Source: Duganella sp. sic0402 (GTDB taxonomy: Bacteria; Pseudomonadota; Gammaproteobacteria; Burkholderiales; Burkholderiaceae_D). From it: 64,000 nucleotides of DNA. The DNA lies in contig NZ_JAHUWK010000015.1 of assembly GCF_019219065.1 (NCBI RefSeq), positions 47,183 through 111,182 on the forward strand, read 5' to 3'. A program made the translations under genes and the position numbers. Shown one piece after another: positions 61,405 through 64,000 of this stretch. Under the pieces are notes generated by a model. The model searched no databases. It saw only the letters and a list, made by a program, of their open reading frames with translations, and had not been told where the DNA came from. Within the stretch, counting starts at the first letter, position 1; every line of letters starts with the position of its first letter.

Positions 61405-62100
61405 TTAAGCTACCAGCGAAGCCTGGTCAACACGGACGCCAGCGCCCATGGTCGACGAGATCGACACTTTACGCAGGTACACGCCTTTGGACGAAGCTGG
61501 TTTAGCTTTGTTCAGTGCGTCGATCAGTGCGTTCAGGTTCGATTTCAGGTCTGCGTCAGCAAACGACTTGCGGCCGATGGTCGCGTGGATGATACCGGCT
61601 TTGTCGGTACGGTACTGAACCTGGCCGGCTTTCGCGTTTTTCACAGCGGTAGCGACGTCAGGGGTAACGGTGCCAACTTTCGGGTTAGGCATCAGGCCAC
61701 GTGGGCCCAGGATCTGACCCAGGGTACCAACGATACGCATGGTGTCTGGCGAAGCGATGACGATGTCGAAAGGCATGTCGCCGGCTTTGACGCGCTCGGC
61801 CAGGTCTTCCATACCAACCACGTCGGCGCCAGCGGCTTTAGCTTGTTCAGCTTTGTCGCCCGAAGCGAACACAGCGACGCGAACGGTTTTGCCGGTGCCA
61901 GCTGGCAGCACGACGGAACCGCGAACAACCTGGTCCGATTTCTTAGGATCCACACCCAGTTGTACCGACACGTCGATCGATTCGTTGAACTTGGCGGTGG
62001 CCAGTTCTTTGATCAGAGCAACAGCGTTGTCGAACGAGTAGTTCTTGGTGCTATCAACTTTAGCTTTGATAGCTTGTGCGCGTTTGGACAGTTTTGCCAT
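61405..62100 (-). CDS. rplA: 50S ribosomal protein L1
   Basis: This 231-residue protein binds 23S rRNA at the L1 stalk and represses its own operon by binding the rplK leader. The start MAKLSKRAQAIKAKVD, the VVLPAGTGKTVRVAVFA segment and GPRGLMPNPKVGTVT are characteristic. It starts two bases after the rplK stop, so the two genes are translationally linked. Confidence 0.98.
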   Translation of the reverse strand: MAKLSKRAQAIKAKVDSTKNYSFDNAVALIKELATAKFNESIDVSVQLGVDPKKSDQVVRGSVVLPAGTGKTVRVAVFASGDKAEQAKAAGADVVGMEDLAERVKAGDMPFDIVIASPDTMRIVGTLGQILGPRGLMPNPKVGTVTPDVATAVKNAKAGQVQYRTDKAGIIHATIGRKSFADADLKSNLNALIDALNKAKPASSKGVYLRKVSISSTMGAGVRVDQASLVA

Positions 62101-62102
62101 GA

Positions 62103-62534
62103 TTACAGACCTTCCACCGTGATGCCCATCGAACGTGCGGAACCAGCGATGGTGCGTACAGCAGCATCCAGGTCGGCAGCGGTCAGATCAGGGGTTTTCA
62201 ATTTAGCGATTTCTTCAGCTTGAGCACGGGTCAGCTTGCCGACTTTGTCGGTGTGTGGCTTGGCCGAACCTTTTTGCACGCCCGAGTGCTTCTTGATCAG
62301 GAAGGTCGCTGGCGGGGTCTTCATCACGAAGGTGAACGACTTGTCCGCGAAAGCGGTGATCACCACTGGAATCGGCATGCCTGGTTCCAGACCTTGGGTC
62401 TGCGCGTTGAACGCTTTGCAGAATTCCATGATGTTCAGACCGCGCTGACCCAGCGCTGGGCCGATCGGTGGGGATGGGTTTGCTTTACCAGCTGGCACTT
62501 GCAGCTTGATAAAACCAATGATTTTCTTTGCCAT
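62103..62534 (-). CDS. rplK: 50S ribosomal protein L11
   Basis: This 143-residue protein forms the L11 stalk base with 23S rRNA (GTPase-associated centre, thiostrepton site). The start MAKKIIGFIKLQVPAGKA and the PPIGPALGQRGLNIMEFCK segment are characteristic. The 121-bp gap after nusG contains a six-base hairpin (CCGTTC at 62637-62642 with GAACGG at 62647-62652) and a second GC-rich pairing (62566-62570 with 62592-62596), the natural place for a promoter and L1 control; I see no convincing promoter there. Confidence 0.98.
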   Translation of the reverse strand: MAKKIIGFIKLQVPAGKANPSPPIGPALGQRGLNIMEFCKAFNAQTQGLEPGMPIPVVITAFADKSFTFVMKTPPATFLIKKHSGVQKGSAKPHTDKVGKLTRAQAEEIAKLKTPDLTAADLDAAVRTIAGSARSMGITVEGL

Positions 62535-62655
62535 GATGGCTCCTATCTTGGATATGAGTAGTAGCGCCCCACCATGCGTGTTCTGCAGGGCGGGGCTCCT
62601 CTTTTGCCAGATGCACTAGGGTTTTGACACCGTCGCCCGTTCTGGCGAACGGTAT

Positions 62656-63267
62656 TTATACTTTTTCGACCTGGCCGAATTCGAGCTCGACTGGCGTTGC
62701 GCGGCCAAAAATCGTGACCGAGACGCGCACTTTCGATTTCTCGTAGTTGACTTCCTCGACATTGCCGTTGAAGTCAGTGAACGGACCGTCCTTGATGCGG
62801 ACTTGCTCGCCCACTTCGTACAGCACTTTAGGCCGTGGCTTCTCAACGCCTTCCTGCATCTGCTGCATGATCTTGTCGATCTCGCGCGCTGGAATCGGGG
62901 TTGGCTTGTTCGATTTGCCGCCGATGAAGCCGGTCACTTTGGAGGTGTTTTTCACCAAGTGCCAGGTTTCGTCGGTCATTTCCATCTCGACCAGCACATA
63001 GCCAGGGAAGAAACGGCGTTCGGTGACCGACTTCTGGCCGTTCTTGACTTCGACCACTTCTTCGGTCGGCACCAGGATCTGGCCAAACTGTTCTTGCATG
63101 CCGGCGCGCTCAACCCGCTCGGTCAGCGCGCGCTGCACGCTTTTTTCCATGCCGGAATACGCATGGACGACGTACCAGCGCTTGTTGCTGACTGGTACGC
63201 TGACTGGCGCAGCGGCTTCTACCGCAGGTACTTCGCCAGCCGCATCTTCTTGCACATTTTCGCTCAT
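62656..63267 (-). CDS. nusG: Transcription elongation/antitermination factor NusG
   Basis: This 203-residue protein has the NGN domain (RWYVVHAYSGMEKSVQRAL from about residue 30, FFPGYVLVEM) and the C-terminal KOW domain (GEQVRIKDGPFTDFNGNVEE). It binds RNA polymerase and links it to Rho or the ribosome. A 28-residue Ala/Val/Glu-rich extension precedes the NGN domain, making it longer than the usual 177-185 residues. The start ATG shares its first base with the secE stop region (overlap of one base), so translation is coupled. Confidence 0.97.
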   Translation of the reverse strand: MSENVQEDAAGEVPAVEAAAPVSVPVSNKRWYVVHAYSGMEKSVQRALTERVERAGMQEQFGQILVPTEEVVEVKNGQKSVTERRFFPGYVLVEMEMTDETWHLVKNTSKVTGFIGGKSNKPTPIPAREIDKIMQQMQEGVEKPRPKVLYEVGEQVRIKDGPFTDFNGNVEEVNYEKSKVRVSVTIFGRATPVELEFGQVEKV

Positions 63268-63650
63268 TATTTTCGTATGCCCAGAATGATGTCGTACAAC
63301 AGGAATTCCAAGGTCTTATCCGTGCCCCACAGGAACAACGCCATGACCAGCACAAAGGCAAACACGATGCCGGTGATCTGGGTTGCTTCGCGGCGGGTAG
63401 GCCACACGACCTTTTTCGTCTCGCGAACGGCTTCTTTGGCGAAATTCAGGAAATCACGGCCAGTCGACGAAGTCCACAAGATCAAAACGGCAAAAGCCAA
63501 ACCAGCCACAAGTGCACCTGCGCGCACCAGAGCTGGTTTGTCCGACAGGTAATAAAAACCTATCACGCCCACGATTGCAATGGCGATCGCCAGTACAACC
63601 TTAATCTTGTCATTCGACGTGCTGACGGTCTGCACGGATTGATTAGACAT
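63267..63650 (-). CDS. secE: Preprotein translocase subunit SecE
   Basis: This 127-residue protein has three membrane segments (about residues 17-34, 44-60 and 92-112), as in E. coli SecE, and the conserved cytoplasmic amphipathic helix EAVRETKKVVWPTRREATQ before the last one. It stabilises SecY in the protein-export channel. It lies between tRNA-Trp and nusG, the standard order, and overlaps nusG by one base. Confidence 0.96.
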   Translation of the reverse strand: MSNQSVQTVSTSNDKIKVVLAIAIAIVGVIGFYYLSDKPALVRAGALVAGLAFAVLILWTSSTGRDFLNFAKEAVRETKKVVWPTRREATQITGIVFAFVLVMALFLWGTDKTLEFLLYDIILGIRK

Positions 63651-63686
63651 TTATATTTTACTTTCGGTGCCCTGCACCATATTCGG

Positions 63687-63762
63687 TGGCAGGGGCGGAG
63701 GGCCTCGAACCCCCAACCTTCGGTTTTGGAGACCGACGCTCTGCCAATTGAGCTACGCCCCT
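63687..63762 (-). tRNA. trnW: tRNA-Trp (anticodon CCA)
   Basis: The minus strand folds into a full cloverleaf: acceptor AGGGGCG with CGCCCCT, D arm GCTC/GAGC, anticodon stem TCGGT/ACCGA with loop CTCCAAA (anticodon CCA, tryptophan) and a T arm with TTCGAGG. Discriminator base G and a genome-encoded CCA end (63687-63689) complete it. It lies between tuf and secE, as in most Proteobacteria. Confidence 0.98.
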
Positions 63763-63793
63763 ACATAAAACCTTAAAACTACAAAGGATCCGG

Positions 63794-63822
63794 ATTATAC
63801 CACCCGGACACCCGGGTGGCAA
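63794..63822 (-). promoter_or_regulatory. Sigma70-type promoter of trnW-secE-nusG, overlapping a hairpin
   Basis: On the minus strand TTGCCA (63822-63817) and a perfect TATAAT (63799-63794) are 17 bp apart; initiation would fall near 63787, about 25 bp before the tRNA. The spacer is almost entirely an inverted repeat, CCACCCGG (63800-63807) with CCGGGTGG (63812-63819), which may also act as the terminator hairpin of the upstream tuf gene. Confidence 0.8.
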
Positions 63823-63842
63823 TCTTGATGCCTAACTGGGGA

Positions 63843-64000
63843 TTAGCCCAGGATCTTGGCTACAACGCCGGCGCCAACGGTACGGCCGCCTTCGCGGATT
63901 GCGAAGCGCAGACCTTCTTCCATCGCGATCGGGTTGATCAGCTTGACGGTGATCGACACGTTGTCGCCTGGCATAACCATTTCTTTGTCCGCTGGCAGTT
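63843..64000 (-). CDS. tuf: Elongation factor Tu, C-terminal part
   Basis: The last 52 codons of EF-Tu are present, running off the right edge of the window; the translation includes [34 protein letters not shown] and the terminal VVAKILG before TAA. This is the C-terminal end of domain 3. EF-Tu carries aminoacyl-tRNA to the ribosome. The position before tRNA-Trp and secE is that of the tufB copy. Confidence 0.97.

Overview
The window is GC-rich chromosomal DNA from a betaproteobacterium, most likely an Oxalobacteraceae member (Massilia/Duganella/Janthinobacterium type). That placement is inferred from the tuf-trnW-secE-nusG-rplK-rplA-rplJ-rplL-rpoB-rpoC order, the protein sequences and the general gene style; no rRNA gene is present to confirm it. 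I see no insertion sequence, integrase, prophage, CRISPR array or attachment site.

Layout. (1) 1-2758: the end of a TonB-dependent receptor, a MocR-type PLP-dependent regulator and a divergent flavin-binding, pyridoxamine-oxidase-like gene with a perfect palindrome between them. (2) 2733-15997, minus strand: a tightly packed ten-gene operon. It starts with two tandem tldD-tldE metalloprotease pairs, followed by a DUF4159 protein, a MoxR AAA+ ATPase, a DUF58 protein, a BatA-like two-TM protein, a DUF4175-like membrane protein and a membrane-anchored hypothetical protein. Both TldD proteins carry Tat signal peptides. This is my main candidate for an undescribed system. (3) 16284-17102: an exported methyltransferase-like protein, separated from the operon by 286 bp holding five phased GTGTCCG repeats. 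(4) 17106-30443, minus strand: a complete chemosensory cluster (MCP, CheY, STAS, CheA, CheW, CheR, CheD, CheB, REC-EAL, MCP, MCP) plus one further MCP upstream. (5) 30679-36098: Crp-like regulator, panD, a serine hydrolase coupled to an M1 aminopeptidase, and a GDT1-family Mn exporter behind a yybP-ykoY riboswitch. (6) 36069-44786: a 2905-residue cyclic beta-1,2-glucan synthase. (7) 44934-51385: a cysteine desulfurase/degenerate metallo-beta-lactamase/rhodanese fusion with a divergent Lrp-type regulator, an HPP-CBS membrane protein, a DUF885 protein, a REP-like hairpin and a winged-helix/degenerate nucleotidyltransferase protein. (8) 51501-64000, minus strand: the transcription and ribosomal protein block rpoC, rpoB, rplL, rplJ, rplA, rplK, nusG, secE, tRNA-Trp and the 3' end of tuf.

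How the parts work together. In the chemosensory block, receptors feed CheA/CheY; CheR, CheB and CheD adapt the receptors, and the REC-EAL protein probably links the signal to c-di-GMP breakdown. In the tldD/E operon, translational overlaps tie the MoxR ATPase to its DUF58 and membrane partners, and the upstream TldD/E pairs suggest a proteolytic or peptide-maturation output at the cell envelope. In the last block, a sigma70-like promoter in front of tRNA-Trp, an L10-leader region before rplJ and strong hairpins between rplL and rpoB are visible control points. Most gene starts were set by ribosome-binding sites; no intergenic stretch exceeds 300 bp.
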